From NCBI GenBank assembly GCA_020543525.1, contig JAHYIO010000036.1, positions 2,046,001 to 2,110,000 on the forward strand: a DNA stretch of 64,000 nucleotides, read 5' to 3'. Made by a program: the position numbers and the translations under genes. Shown here piece by piece: positions 12,961-23,470 of the stretch. The DNA is from Coriolopsis trogii (taxonomy: Eukaryota > Basidiomycota > Agaricomycetes > Polyporales > Polyporaceae). Position 1 is the first letter of the stretch. Every line of letters starts with the position of its first letter. The notes below the pieces were generated by a model. It was not told the DNA's origin. It saw only the letters and a program-made list of their open reading frames with translations, and did no database searches.

Positions 12961-13992
12961 ATGTCCAGGGTATGTCATGTCTGCCCGCTCTGCGCGTAGC
13001 CGCATGCTCACTCCTCGCTTAGTCACAGTTCCTGCGAGAGTACAAGCTCGTCGTCGTCGGCGGTGGTGGTACGTCTCCTCGTTCCTTCCCCCGTCTCCTT
13101 TCGTAACACGTCCTCTCCAGGTGTCGGCAAGTCCGCGCTCACTATTCAGTTCATCCAGAGTCACTTCGTCGATGAATATGATCCTACCATCGAGGGTGCG
13201 TCTGCTTATCCCTCCCTTCTCTCCATCCGTCCCGCATACATGCGCCCGTTCGGAAGATGCAGTGGTCCTCAATCACAAGTCGATCATGCGCTGATCCCTT
13301 GTCCCCAACAGACTCGTACCGGAAGCAGTGCGTCATTGACGATGAGGTCGCACTCCTCGATGTCCTGGATACCGCTGGCCAAGAGGAATATGGGTACGCG
13401 CTGCCCCCTTACTCTCGCTACATCGACATTGACGTGTACATTTTTAGTGCTATGCGCGAGCAATACATGCGCACAGGCGAGGGTTTCCTCCTGGTCTACT
13501 CCATCACCTCACGCAATTCGTTCGAGGAAATCAGCACCTTCCACCAACAAATTTTGCGTGTAAAGGACCAGGACTCGTTCCCCGTCATCGTCGTTGCCAA
13601 CAAGAGCGACTTGGAGTACGAGAGGCAGGTGGGAATGAACGGTGCGTGAGCATAATCGCTTGTTTTATTATTCCTTTTAAATTGGGCGCCTTGCAGAGGG
13701 CCGTGATCTCGCGAAGCACTTCGGCTGCAAGTTCATTGAGACTTCAGCGAAGCAGCGGATTAACGTCGACGAGGCGTTCAGCCAGCTCGTCCGCGAAATC
13801 CGGAAGTACAACAAGGTTCGTCCCTTCGTTTCCCTGACTGATAAGCACTTGCTCAGCAGCCTACAGGAGCAGCAGACTGGCCGCCCTGGCGTTGCACCAA
13901 ACGCACCTAGTGCGCCTGGCGTGTACGGTTCTGGCAAAGCTCATCCTGACGATGACGCGGGAGGATGCTGCGGTGGATGCGTCGTTGCGTGA
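12961..13992 (+). CDS. RAS1: Ras small GTPase
   Basis: Membrane-anchored GTPase controlling morphogenesis, mating and cAMP/MAPK signalling. Exon 1 is only nine bases (ATG TCC AGG, 12961-12969). It joins at 13029 to [14 protein letters not shown] and then [15 protein letters not shown], the P-loop. Switch I is [15 protein letters not shown], switch [19 protein letters not shown], and the nucleotide-specificity motifs are NKSDLE and ETSAK. The short hypervariable tail contains [11 protein letters not shown] and ends [10 protein letters not shown]. This gives a CAAX box (CVVA) for farnesylation and extra cysteines for palmitoylation. The P-loop reads GGGGVGKS rather than GAGGVGKS, which is normal in basidiomycete Ras. 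The glycines at positions 12 and 13 and Gln61 are intact, so there is no sign of constitutive activation. Seven exons, about 210 residues. Confidence 0.96.
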
Positions 13993-16036
13993 TTCCCTCC
14001 ATTGACTACACTCACCCCCCTTCACTTGGGCCTCCCTGCGTCACCTTCTTCTATCGTCGAGTTGGATATCGTCCCCCATCTCATGGCATTCCCCTTCCCC
14101 CTTACCCGCCGGATTCTCACATCTCATCGATCTGCTTTTGTGTTCTATGTATATCCGTCTGTTTGTTTCCTTCTACTCATCCTCTCGATATCATCTGTCG
14201 TCAGCATATTATCTCTGTGCCCTAGTTCGTCTCCCGTCCTGTGAGTGTGCCTGTTTTCTTCTGCTTTATTTGCGCGCGGCCCCACAGGCAGAGCATTCCT
14301 GTCCCTACTCTAGATCTCCACATGCACACTCGCTCACTGTCCATACCGTCATCCCCGCCGTGATCGGCTCTAGTCGGGCTCCAAGCCTATCGTCGGATGT
14401 CCACTATAGAAGATATACACTACGCATACGACATCGACGAGACCGTCCTCGCGCGCCGTGCTACCACCGTTCGGCCAAATTGTGCCACACTGCCAGCTCG
14501 GGCCGATGGGTTTACTGTCTGCTGAGTGCTGCTCGCTAGGTTGTCGCCTGTGGCGTTTGAAGTGATCGCTCCCAAGGCCCGTGAAAAGCCGACGTCGGGT
14601 CGGTCCTCGATACGGAGACTTCTCGTTCGTCCTCTTCCTTTTCGGAGTCGTGCTTGGCGGTGGTGAGACGGGTGCGGACGGTGTGGTGTGGTTATGTGCG
14701 CGGGTTGACTTTGCTACAGTGTGAAGCTCGACTGCCTCGCTGTATGGTTTCTCCGCACCTCCGTGTCCAATACAAGGTGTCCGCATATTCGCGTATGCAT
14801 AGGTTTGCATGTGCATGTAGCGAGGATCGAAATCGCGAAGGAGACCTGCTCAGACTCGGAGCTTTCGACTTGGCACCCCGATCAGTGAGTCCCCGGAGTT
14901 GTTCGTGCCTATGTACCTTGACGGGCTTACATGCGATCTGTCATTAGCCTATGTCTGCGTAAATGTGGAGGTCAAGCACCACGGGATTTGATCTCTGCCA
15001 TAAACGCTCGAGCTGTATGTCCGTTGTTTCGTAACCTCTAAATCCAGTCGATCGTATTGCGCATTCTCGACGACCTAGAAGGGCAGTTTGCATATTGTGC
15101 GGGTGCCATTTGCGTCCGCGACCGTTCGAACCTCGCTGATGTGTCCCTCTTCCCTGCAGCTCGTGAACATGTCTGTCTGTTGAATACACCCTACATAGAA
15201 GAACCATCCAGCGAGCTCGCGTTGAACGTTCTGCATGCCACACTCCGTATCCATGTTTCCATTCCTGAAGCGAGCTTTGTACTCTGTGGTTACGTCTCAG
15301 GCTACACTTCTAGGGCGTCCATCGTGCCTTCACGGTATGATCCTCCGGCGTCCGAGAGCCACACACTGATGTCTCAACGGCTTGCTTGGTCGTCCCCCGT
15401 GATGAATTCCTCAACAACATGAAAGACCTCGTAGACAATGTGGACGTCGCTGGCTTCTGAGGTGAGTTCTTGATACACGATTTCGCTGACCTCACCATCA
15501 CGTCGATGACGTGTGGACCTTATCGCGGCCCTCAGCGGTGGTTCGAGCGCGAATTGGCTATGTGATTGACCTCCCGCGCGCATCCATTGCGGCCATACGG
15601 ACGTAAGGCCTCACTCACCTAGGTGACGAGGCGCCCCGATGTCGCGCTCCGTTCTGTCAAACAAGCGCTCTCCTCGATAGCTGCTCCCTCAATGTCGTCA
15701 CGCACGCCCACGATGGTTTGTCTCAACCCGCGTTGCAATAATCCTCACACTCGGTATGTTTGAGCTATCGAAGATATTGACTGGCACGTGTATGCCTAAA
15801 CCAGAAGACTGCTAGGACCAGAGCCCGGAAGAGTAACTCAGCCATGCGCGCACGTGGCGACCAGGGAACGCGCATGCTTCCCCTCCACGGCCGACGTTGG
15901 ACGCGACGTTGATAGTGCCTGTCTTTTCCTGATCCTCCAGGCCTCTATACGTATAAAATGCAGCCCCATGGTCAAAGAGGCCATCCCATAACGTCCTCGA
16001 GCTCCACTCGGGCCTCCTCTCGTCTCGGGATACGGG
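13993..16036. other. 2 kb intergenic region, possible gene relic
   Basis: T/C-rich Ras1 3' flank to about 14260, then unassigned sequence. A plus-strand stretch at 15057-15422 and a second frame ending about 15460 (reading DEFLNNMKDLVDNVDVAGF) look protein-like, but they do not join and match nothing I know. The sedolisin promoter occupies the last 100 bases. Confidence 0.4.
15952..15958 (+). promoter_or_regulatory. TATA box of the sedolisin gene
   Basis: TATAAAA about 80 bases upstream of ATG 16037, at the spacing expected for a strongly transcribed fungal gene. Confidence 0.6.
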
Positions 16037-18425
16037 ATGTTGCTCGTGCCGCACCTGCTCGTCGCTCTCACCTTCGGTCTCTCTGCAGCGGCGTTCGCCC
16101 CACAGCTCTCGCCGCGCGTCCGTCATGAGTCGCGCAGCGCGGTGCCGAGCGGCTGGACACCTGTCCGTCGTGCGACGGCCGACATGACCCTTCCGCTCAA
16201 GGTCGGCCTCGTCCAGTCCAACCTCGCCGCGATCGAGGAGTACCTCATGGACGTCTCGCACCCGGACTCTCGCAACTACGGCAAGCACTGGTCGGCGGCG
16301 AAGGTCGCGCAGACGTTCCGCCCCAGTGCGCACTCGATCGAGACCGTCCGCGCGTGGCTGCATAGCGGCGGCATCGAGCCGCACCGCGTCAGGCTCTCGG
16401 GGAGCGGCACCTGGATTACGGCAAACGTGACCGTCGCGGAGGCCGAGGAGCTGCTCGGGACGGAGTACTACGTGTACGAGCACGAGAGCGGCCGGGTCCA
16501 TGTCGGGTGCGACAGGGCGTACCACCTCCCGGAGCACGTTGCGAAGCACGTCGACCTCGTCACGCCGACCCTCCATTTTGACGCGAAGGTCAGGCGGAGT
16601 GCGCCCGTTGTTGAGAGGCGCTCTGGGGTGTCGATGCACAACGTCGGCGAGCCGGGCTTCGGGCCTGTCTCGCCCAAGACGACTGGGACAATCAAGGTCC
16701 GTGGGCTGTGGTGATGGAGAGATTAGTCGCTTGTGCTAATGCTCCCCGCGCAGAGCATCTTCGACGAGCTTGATAAGTGCGACGAGCAGACCACACTGAA
16801 CTGCTTGCGCGCGCTCTACGACTTCGTCTATGTGCCCATAGTGCCGAAGAAGAATTCCATTGGGATCGGTGAGTCAAGTCTGGAATGACTATGTGCTCAT
16901 TTATCTCAAACTTCTTGGGCATAGTTGAGTATACCCCTCAGGCTTATGTCCCATCCGATCTGGACTTGTTCTTCACGAACTTCTCCAAGTCTCAGGTTGG
17001 CCAGCGCCCGGTGATGAAGAGCATCGACGGTGGTGAGGACCAGAGAAGCTACAGTGGGTGAACAGATGTTGAGCATACATTGTGATAGGCACTATCGACG
17101 TTTCTGGCGGCGGCTTCGACATCAACGGCGAGTCCAATCTCGACCTGCAATACGCCATGGGCCTTGTAGGACACAGACAAGATGTCACGCTTTATCAAGT
17201 TGGCGATGAGATCATGGGTGGGTGCCGATTCACTTTGATGAACTATCCTGGTGTCAGCTGACCGCAACGATAGGTGCTTCGTTCAATAACTTCCTCGATG
17301 CTCTCGACGGATCTTACTGCACTTTTGAGGGCGGCGATGACCCTGAAAATGATGGCGTATACCCAGACCCCGAGGCTGGTGGCTACCAGGGTAGGTTCTC
17401 CAACTGTATCCCACCGACGAGAGTCCAGTATGCTCACAAGAAGTACGTATACAGGTCAAGAAGATTGTGGCTCTGTCACCCCAGCTCACGTCATTTCAAC
17501 CTCGTACTCGTACGACGAGTGGGAGCTCACCCCTGCGTACATGGAACGCCAATGCGCAGAGTACGCCAAGCTCGGTCTCATGGGCGTAACTATGCTCTAC
17601 TCGTCTGGGGACTACGGCGTGGCGGCATACGGGGACAAATGTCTCCTCCCAGACGGCACGGTGTCTTCCAAGGGCAAGACTTTCGCCCCCTCGTTCCCCG
17701 GCAGCTGCCCGTACATCACCAGCGTCGGCGCCACCCAGGTCAACCCCGGCGCGAAGGTGACTGACCCCGAGAGCGCGTGCGAGCAGGTCATCTTCTCTGG
17801 CGGCGGGTTCTCGAACGTCTTCAAGATGCCGAGCTATCAGAAGAGCGCCGTCGAGGCGTACCTGACGAAGTACCCCCCGCCGTACTCGTCGGACATCTAC
17901 AACACGACCGGATCGCGTGCTTACCCAGACCTTTCTGCCAACGGGTACGTCTCTTTGCAGATCTGCGAGCTGGGGTCATGTAATGCGTGACTGACACCCG
18001 CTCGTACGCAGTGCGAACTACGTCGTCGCCGTCCAGGGCAAGTTCTTCTCCGTCTACGGCACGTCCGCCTCATCCCCCGTGACGGCCGCCGTCCTCTCCG
18101 CCATCAACGACGCCCGTCTCGCCATCGGCAAGAAGCCGATTGGGTTCATAAACCCCACCGTACGTTCACGTTCACCCATCTTCCTCCTCTTCCTCCTCTC
18201 ATCTCTGTTGCACGACTGAGCCTGACATCAACAACATGCGCCCTTCGCGCCCTGTTCTAGATCTACTCGAGCACGTTCGCGAAGGCGTTCAACGACATCA
18301 CCAACGGCACGAACCCGGGCTGTGGCACCCCGGGCTTCTCCGCGCAACCCGGCTGGGATCCCGTCACGGGCGTCGGCACACCCAACTTCCCCAAGCTCCT
18401 CGCACGTTGGCTCCTCCTTCCATGA
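16037..18425 (+). CDS. Secreted sedolisin / tripeptidyl-peptidase (S53)
   Basis: Acid serine-carboxyl peptidase that removes N-terminal tripeptides from proteins outside the cell. The start MLLVPHLLVALTFGLSAAAFA is a signal peptide. A pro-kumamolisin activation domain follows (ADMTLPLKVGLVQSNL, SHPDSRNYGKHWSAAKVAQTF, GIEPHRVRLSGSGTWI). In the catalytic domain the Glu/Asp pair is in GESNLDLQYAMG, the oxyanion Asp in YSSGDYGV and the nucleophile Ser in YGTSASSPVTAAV. C-terminal calcium-site elements appear as FNDITNGTNPGC and GWDPVTGVGTPNFPKL. The protein ends ARWLLLP. Introns fall in the catalytic half. All catalytic residues are present, so the enzyme should be active. Its likely role is nitrogen scavenging. 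Confidence 0.94.
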
Positions 18426-19054
18426 GGCAATGGCATGCATCGTGTACTCGCCGCTTTCTGTTCACGAAGGGGAGGCGTCGGCTTGGTCGCACGGTGGCCG
18501 CCTTGTACCGTACTATATTGTCGAACATAACGGGGAGCTTGCGCTGCACACCTCCGGGGCAATCCCTCCCTGCAAAAGTCGGATTTGTCGAGTCATGATC
18601 ACAAGATGTCAACATTCTGGAAGGTTGGTACGAGTCTCAGGGGGTACAGCGTGAATTTGCCGCTGCATATCACCCAAGCTCGGATGTGAAAGTAGACAAC
18701 TGAGGTCACGATACGACCGAGCACGTCTTGCCAACCTTGATCACTTCCATTCGTCCCAGATATTGACAACTCCGTCAAGGTCAGGTCACGACATCGTAAC
18801 TAGCACGACAAACCTGCCTGCCACTATGAACAATGTGTTCACGATGTCATAATCATAAAAGTTCGTGAATGTGTACATAGTGTCGTAACTGCTCTGTTTC
18901 GCCCATATACCATCCCTGCATTGACCACGTGGATGTACCTCCCATCGACGAGGAACAACCGACACATCGTGCGTCCGAGCCAAGCGAACCTTGCTAGTCA
19001 TCGACCAACTCAAGAAACCATTCACGGACGCACCCCCTGCAGCCCCGCCCCACA
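18426..19054. other. Convergent intergenic region
   Basis: The 3' flanks of the sedolisin gene (plus) and the mucin-like gene (minus). AT-richer than its neighbours. I see no gene or repeat. Confidence 0.5.
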
Positions 19055-20989
19055 CTACCCATGCATCAGCACGCACGCCCGCCCACCGAGTTGAACAGCC
19101 CCGACCCCAAGTCCGGCCCCGCCCTTCCTCACGAGGCCGACCCCAGTCTGCGGCCGCCCCCTCACGGGCTTCGCGCCCCTCCCCTTGCCCAGCCCGACTT
19201 TAGCCACCGCCGGCGTCGCCGGGGTAGTCGGAACGGGCGGAAGGGGGATCGTCGGCGGGGCGCGGCCATACGCATACGCCCGCGCAACGTCCCACTCCGA
19301 TCCTTCCTCCCCATCCACGTCCACGTCCATATCCTCCTCTCCAAGCCCCGCCTCGCCGGCAACGGGCAGCGCAGCGTCCGCGAGCCGCGCATACTCTGCC
19401 TGCTCGGGCGTCATGAGCAATACCGACACGGACCCGCCCGACGCGCTCGACGCCGACGACGCCGGCCCGGGCGACGCAGAGTGGTACCGCTCCGAGTCCG
19501 CCGCGTCCGACTCGGTCACCTCCGAGATGGACTCGAACGCGGAGCGCGGGCGCGAGGCTCTGGCAGACGACGACGAGGCCCTCGAGATGGGGCGCTCGAG
19601 GCTCGGCGTCGAGTACCGGCTCTCGCAGGTCGCGTACGACTCGGCGGTGAGCGACGCGCCGCCCTCGCTGGCGCGGCTCGCGCGCGAGGTATTGGCGCTG
19701 ACTAGGCTCGTCCGCGCTGAAGGGAATGTGGAGGCCGAGGTCGAGAGGGGGCCGTTGGTGACGAGGCTGGACGCGTACGTGTTCTGGGAGAAGGCAGAGT
19801 GTGCCGAATGCCGCTGGTGCTGAGGGCGCTCGTCGCCGGTAGAGAAAACGCTGGCGGAGAGTATGTGCGTCACGTCTTCGAACTCGTTCTCTTCGTGGAC
19901 AGTGCTGGGGATCGTCCAATCTGAGACATTGCTGGCCCCGGTGCCGGACACGCCGCTCTTCACGCCATTGAGTGAGTCGGGTGGGCAGGTGCTGCAGGAA
20001 AGCGTATGGGCATGGCCATACCGCAGAGAGAAAGGTAAGCTGAAGCGTATCCCAGTGACTGGAGGCTTTCCTGGGACGAGTGAGCCCGACTTCTCGTTCG
20101 ATGACACGGGGCCCAGCTTCTGGAGGTAGCGGAGTCCTTCTTCGATTGTACGGTCCGTCGTCGTTGGGCCGCGCTGCCGCCTCTTACTGCCACAGCAAGG
20201 AACAAGCCCACACCGGAAGCACAGGACACCACCACCGAGAGCTCCAAGAGTACCTAAGATGAGGAAGGCGGCCAGGAGAGCGGTCCTGCGAGAACGCTCG
20301 CTAGTCTCAGAGTGAGATTGCGCGTCGGGGTTGGGGTCCTCCAGGTCTTGTGATGTAGGGACGGCAAGATCTCTAGTAGCTGACAAGACCATAGACGATG
20401 TAGGCAGAACTGGAGTCGCCAGATTGGAGCTAGCTTCGGTAGAAGAGACTGCTGAAGTAGTAGACATAGAGGACGCCGACGAGAGAGTGGAAGACGAGGA
20501 GAGCGCCTGTCCTCCAAGTGAACTGGTGGCAGACAAAGAAGTCGCGGCAGGCGTGTGCAGAGACTGTGAGGCGGAAGAGGTCGCTCTGATGGTTGAGAGC
20601 TTGTTCTGGTTGAAGTGAGCCGCGATACTGGAGTGGAGCTTGCCCCTATGAATACTGGCGTGGCGAGATCCCGAGGGGTGCATGGAGACAGCCAAAGAGG
20701 AGGCCAGAGGGACTGAAGACGGCACTGCGCTCGGGTTGGTGCCCGCATGGACAGACGAGGTAGAAACGACTGCTGCGACTGGGGAAGCCAAAGTCGGCGG
20801 GGGTGCCTGTGCTGGAGCGGTTGAGGCAACGAGAGACAGAGAAGGGTTGCTGTCTTTGAGCGTGCCAAATATAGGGCTTGAGGGGGGAGACGGCGAGGGG
20901 GGGTTGAAGTCGGCGACGGCACCGAGAGAAGGAGAGGCGCAGGAGAGAACGAGGAGAGACAAACCGAGGATTGACTGGTTGGGCAACAT
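19055..20989 (-). CDS. Ser/Thr-rich single-pass membrane protein (sensor-like)
   Basis: Single-exon protein of about 644 residues. I start at the ATG at 20987-20989 because MLPNQSILGLSLLVLSCASPSLGA is a signal peptide. The frame stays open to 21130, but the 47 extra residues would bury it. The ectodomain (about residues 25-230) is low-complexity Ser/Thr/Ala/Pro, typical of O-glycosylated fungal wall-spanning regions. One membrane helix follows (TALLAAFLILGTLGALGGGV, near residues 235-259), then a Cys-rich juxtamembrane segment (CFRCGLVPCCGSKRR). The cytosolic tail of about 380 residues is rich in Ser, Ala and acidic residues. The architecture resembles Wsc/Mid2-like wall-integrity sensors, but there is no WSC cysteine domain and I recognise no family. 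Divergent from CIA30. Confidence 0.75.
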   Translation of the reverse strand: MLPNQSILGLSLLVLSCASPSLGAVADFNPPSPSPPSSPIFGTLKDSNPSLSLVASTAPAQAPPPTLASPVAAVVSTSSVHAGTNPSAVPSSVPLASSLAVSMHPSGSRHASIHRGKLHSSIAAHFNQNKLSTIRATSSASQSLHTPAATSLSATSSLGGQALSSSSTLSSASSMSTTSAVSSTEASSNLATPVLPTSSMVLSATRDLAVPTSQDLEDPNPDAQSHSETSERSRRTALLAAFLILGTLGALGGGVLCFRCGLVPCCGSKRRQRGPTTTDRTIEEGLRYLQKLGPVSSNEKSGSLVPGKPPVTGIRFSLPFSLRYGHAHTLSCSTCPPDSLNGVKSGVSGTGASNVSDWTIPSTVHEENEFEDVTHILSASVFSTGDERPQHQRHSAHSAFSQNTYASSLVTNGPLSTSASTFPSARTSLVSANTSRASRASEGGASLTAESYATCESRYSTPSLERPISRASSSSARASRPRSAFESISEVTESDAADSERYHSASPGPASSASSASGGSVSVLLMTPEQAEYARLADAALPVAGEAGLGEEDMDVDVDGEEGSEWDVARAYAYGRAPPTIPLPPVPTTPATPAVAKVGLGKGRGAKPVRGRPQTGVGLVRKGGAGLGVGAVQLGGRACVLMHG

Positions 20990-21391
20990 GCTGCGCCAGG
21001 AAGGAAAGAATATGCCTTGCGGGCGTGGAGAATAGGATGGACGAGCGGTCGCGTTGGTCGTCGTGACCGTGGTGGTGGCCGTTGGAGTTGAAGCAGCGCG
21101 GACAGACTCGCCCGCCTCTTCACTGTCCACTCACCCGAGTAAGGACGCAGGCGGCAGCCGTCGGTGTCAGCCTGCGCGGCCCACAGCCAGCCCCAGCCCC
21201 TGCCCGGCACAGCCAGTGAGACTCTATGCGCGTAGCCTAGCCCGACGCAGACGGTGCGAGGCGACAAGCCATGAGACGATGTGCATGGATAGCGTTGAAG
21301 GAGAAAAGTCAGCGCCGTCGATGACGTTGTCGACGTCGGCCAAGCACAGGCGCTTCCTGCACTCACTTTCCACAACGCCCTCATCGTCGGC
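20990..21391. promoter_or_regulatory. Divergent promoter, mucin-like gene and CIA30
   Basis: Four hundred bases separate the two start codons, so upstream elements are shared. No clear TATA box is seen in either direction. Confidence 0.4.
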
Positions 21392-22421
21392 ATGTCTAGA
21401 CTCGGCGCATACCTCAACAGGAGCAGCAAGCTCCTCCGAGACAATGCATCTCGCAGTACGCATTCGAGCCATGTCTTGCACCCACATTGCTGAGCTTGGC
21501 CATCCAGTCCTCCGCATGGAAGGCGCCGACGAGCCTTCTCGCGCTCCCAAACTCCTCTTCTCCTTCAACACTCACGAGGACATTGCCCAATTCGACACCG
21601 GTTGCGATGCGGACGTTGGCGGCACATCCACAGTAAACTTTGCTCTTGACGAGACTACTCGCAATCGGACAGACCCTGAAAAAGTGCACTCATTGCACCA
21701 TGTCACCGTCAACCGACCTACTGGCAAGTTCTGGGGTGAGATGAGACTCGCTGTCAGGCGTGATCTAGAGGGTCGCATACGTGGAGGGTATGCTGGTGTC
21801 AGGAGCAAGGTGCGTGCCCACCCTTCTCCCGTCTACCTACTGTCAATGAACCGCCAGTGCAGCCTCGACCAACTCTTTTTGGCGAAATAACAGAAGATGT
21901 CTCAAACCACGACTACCTTGCCCTGCGCGTACGCGCCCTTGGCCATCCTCGTACCCGCAACTCGTACTTTGTCAATATTCAAACAGACGGCCCCATTACA
22001 ACTGACCTATGGCAGCACCGGCTCTTCTTCCGTAGAGATGATGGCGGATGGGAGGATGTTTTCGTCAGTGCCTATCCCTCTCACGTTCTCTGACTTTAGC
22101 CAATCGATGTCCTTCCAGATCCCATTCAAGGACTTTGTCCTGACCAATGCGGGTGAACTCGTCGCACACCAAGTGCAGATGTATCGCGAACGCGTACGGA
22201 CCGTTGGGATATCCCTTCTGGGTGGCAACAGCGGCGTTGAGGGGCCATATGAGATGGGGATTGACTCTATACGCGCTGTAAATGCAGAGGACGTGACGGA
22301 CACGTCCGCACTTGGTGCGTCGTATCAGCTGTCGACGCCTTCGCTGACCTCTCCTCATGAATGGACCACAGAAAAGGCTCCGACTGAGGGCACGCAGTGG
22401 GAGCGACCTCCGGTATTGTAG
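21392..22421 (+). CDS. CIA30: Complex I intermediate-associated protein 30 (NDUFAF1/CIA30)
   Basis: Mitochondrial chaperone for assembly of respiratory complex I. Start ATG 21392: MSRLGAYLNRSSKLLRDNAS, a basic N-terminus fit for mitochondrial import. A 52-base intron then gives RILRMEGADEPSRAP. The CIA30 fold is clear: LFSFNTHEDIAQFDTGCDAD, GGTSTVNFALDE, GKFWGEMRLAV, and after the next intron RPTLFGEITEDV, YFVNIQTDGPITTDLWQHRL, an intron within VF/IPFKDFVLT, and GISLLGGNSGVEGPYEMGID. A final intron joins DTSAL to EKAPTEGTQWERPPVL and the stop. Four introns were placed by keeping this conserved frame. Presence of CIA30 implies a functional complex I. Confidence 0.9.
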
Positions 22422-22738
22422 TGCAGTCTTTGGTACCGTCACCTACGGAGTGTCTACGCGCATAATTGATACTCGTCACCCCTTCGAATTCTCAGTCGCG
22501 CACATTGTCGGACCTGCCATTGCCCCAACGTCGGACTTGCACAAGGAGAGTCGGTATAGCCCTCAGTAGGCTTGTTCGCAAGTCGGATAAGCAGCGTAGG
22601 GCTACACCGTGGGCAGTCCCGATTGTAATGCCAGCCTTCTACCTATCAAAACGCAACGAACGATGATCCCCGCATCTCTCTCTGCCTCCCTCCCCCATCG
22701 CCTGCATTCTTGCTCCTACATACGCCTCAGCTGCCATC
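22422..22738. other. Short intergenic region
   Basis: About 315 bases between CIA30 and the Ser-rich gene. Its second half is C/T-rich, consistent with a promoter. Nothing else is seen. Confidence 0.4.
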
Positions 22739-23470
22739 ATGTCCTCCCCGTGTACCATCGTCCTCCACGTCGCTGGCGACGCTGCGCTCTCTTCGCCTCT
22801 GTTCTCGTTCACCGAGCTCTGTTCAGCGCCCTCGATCTCTGATTCTCTCACCTCGTTCTCGTCCTCTTCTTCTCTTTCTCTCTGCTCTCTCTCTTCCTCT
22901 TCGTCGAGCTCTTCACTCTCCTCCCTTGCCTCGACATCGTCTCTTTCTTCTCTGCCCTCCGAAGCCTACCTCTGTCCCCCTGGGGGCACTCTTCTTCCAC
23001 GCCGCTTGCCCAACTTGGAGCGCAAGTGGTGCCGCGGACGACGTCTTCGCGCTGCTTATACCCTCGCCCCCGGGGAGGTCTCCGATCAGTTTCTGCTCGT
23101 TGCGAACGAGTTCCCGGAAAGGCTCTTTGAGACCATCCGGTTCAACGCTCCCGTTCCATTCTCATTTCCACTCTCGATTTCCGACTCGGTTCCTGTGCGC
23201 GCTCTGACGGCGGCGGAGATTGCGCGGTTTAGGCCAAGTGTTAGGAAGATGTCGCGGGCCCCTCGGGGGATTGTGCCGTCGTTGTTGGCGAGGCTGCCCG
23301 AGAGTTATGCGGACGGTCGTGTGGTTCCTTTCTTTGAGGTGGCTGCGGGCATGGGGTGGTTGACGTTGATATTCCCGCAGGTGTTTATGCCTGTGCTTCG
23401 GGCCGTGGCTTGGATTATCGTTGTGTTGACTTGCGCTGTTCTCCCTGATGTTTTGTTTCCTCTTGTTTGA
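22739..23470 (+). CDS. Hypothetical Ser-rich protein with C-terminal hydrophobic segment
   Basis: Intronless 243-residue open frame after a CT-rich leader. The N-terminal 25 residues are ordinary (MSSPCTIVLHVAGDAALSSP). A long Ser/Leu/Thr low-complexity stretch occupies about residues 30-75. Next comes an unbroken region of mixed composition (LAPGEVSDQFLLVANEFPER, SVPVRALTAAEIARFRPSVR). The end is hydrophobic (WLTLIFPQVFMPVLRAVAWI, then IVVLTCAVLPDVLFPLV), which could anchor the protein in a membrane. No family is recognised. The mixed-composition middle makes it more believable than a chance frame, but the Ser run could come from a CT-rich leader being read through. Confidence 0.5.
   Translation: MSSPCTIVLHVAGDAALSSPLFSFTELCSAPSISDSLTSFSSSSSLSLCSLSSSSSSSSLSSLASTSSLSSLPSEAYLCPPGGTLLPRRLPNLERKWCRGRRLRAAYTLAPGEVSDQFLLVANEFPERLFETIRFNAPVPFSFPLSISDSVPVRALTAAEIARFRPSVRKMSRAPRGIVPSLLARLPESYADGRVVPFFEVAAGMGWLTLIFPQVFMPVLRAVAWIIVVLTCAVLPDVLFPLV

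Noticed and set aside
12961..13100. P-loop GGGGVGKS in Ras as an activating change
   Set aside because: Positions 12 and 13 are normal glycines; Gly at 11 is usual in basidiomycete Ras.
12592..13272. Minus-strand 226-residue frame across the RAS1 promoter and 5' exons
   Set aside because: Shadow of GC-rich promoter and RAS1 exons; low-complexity and Arg/Pro-rich.
19061..19823. Long plus-strand frames opposite the mucin-like gene
   Set aside because: Arg-rich, GC-driven shadows of the minus-strand frame, with no start context or domain.
20990..21130. Upstream in-frame start of the mucin-like protein at 21130
   Set aside because: It would place 47 residues before a clear signal peptide.
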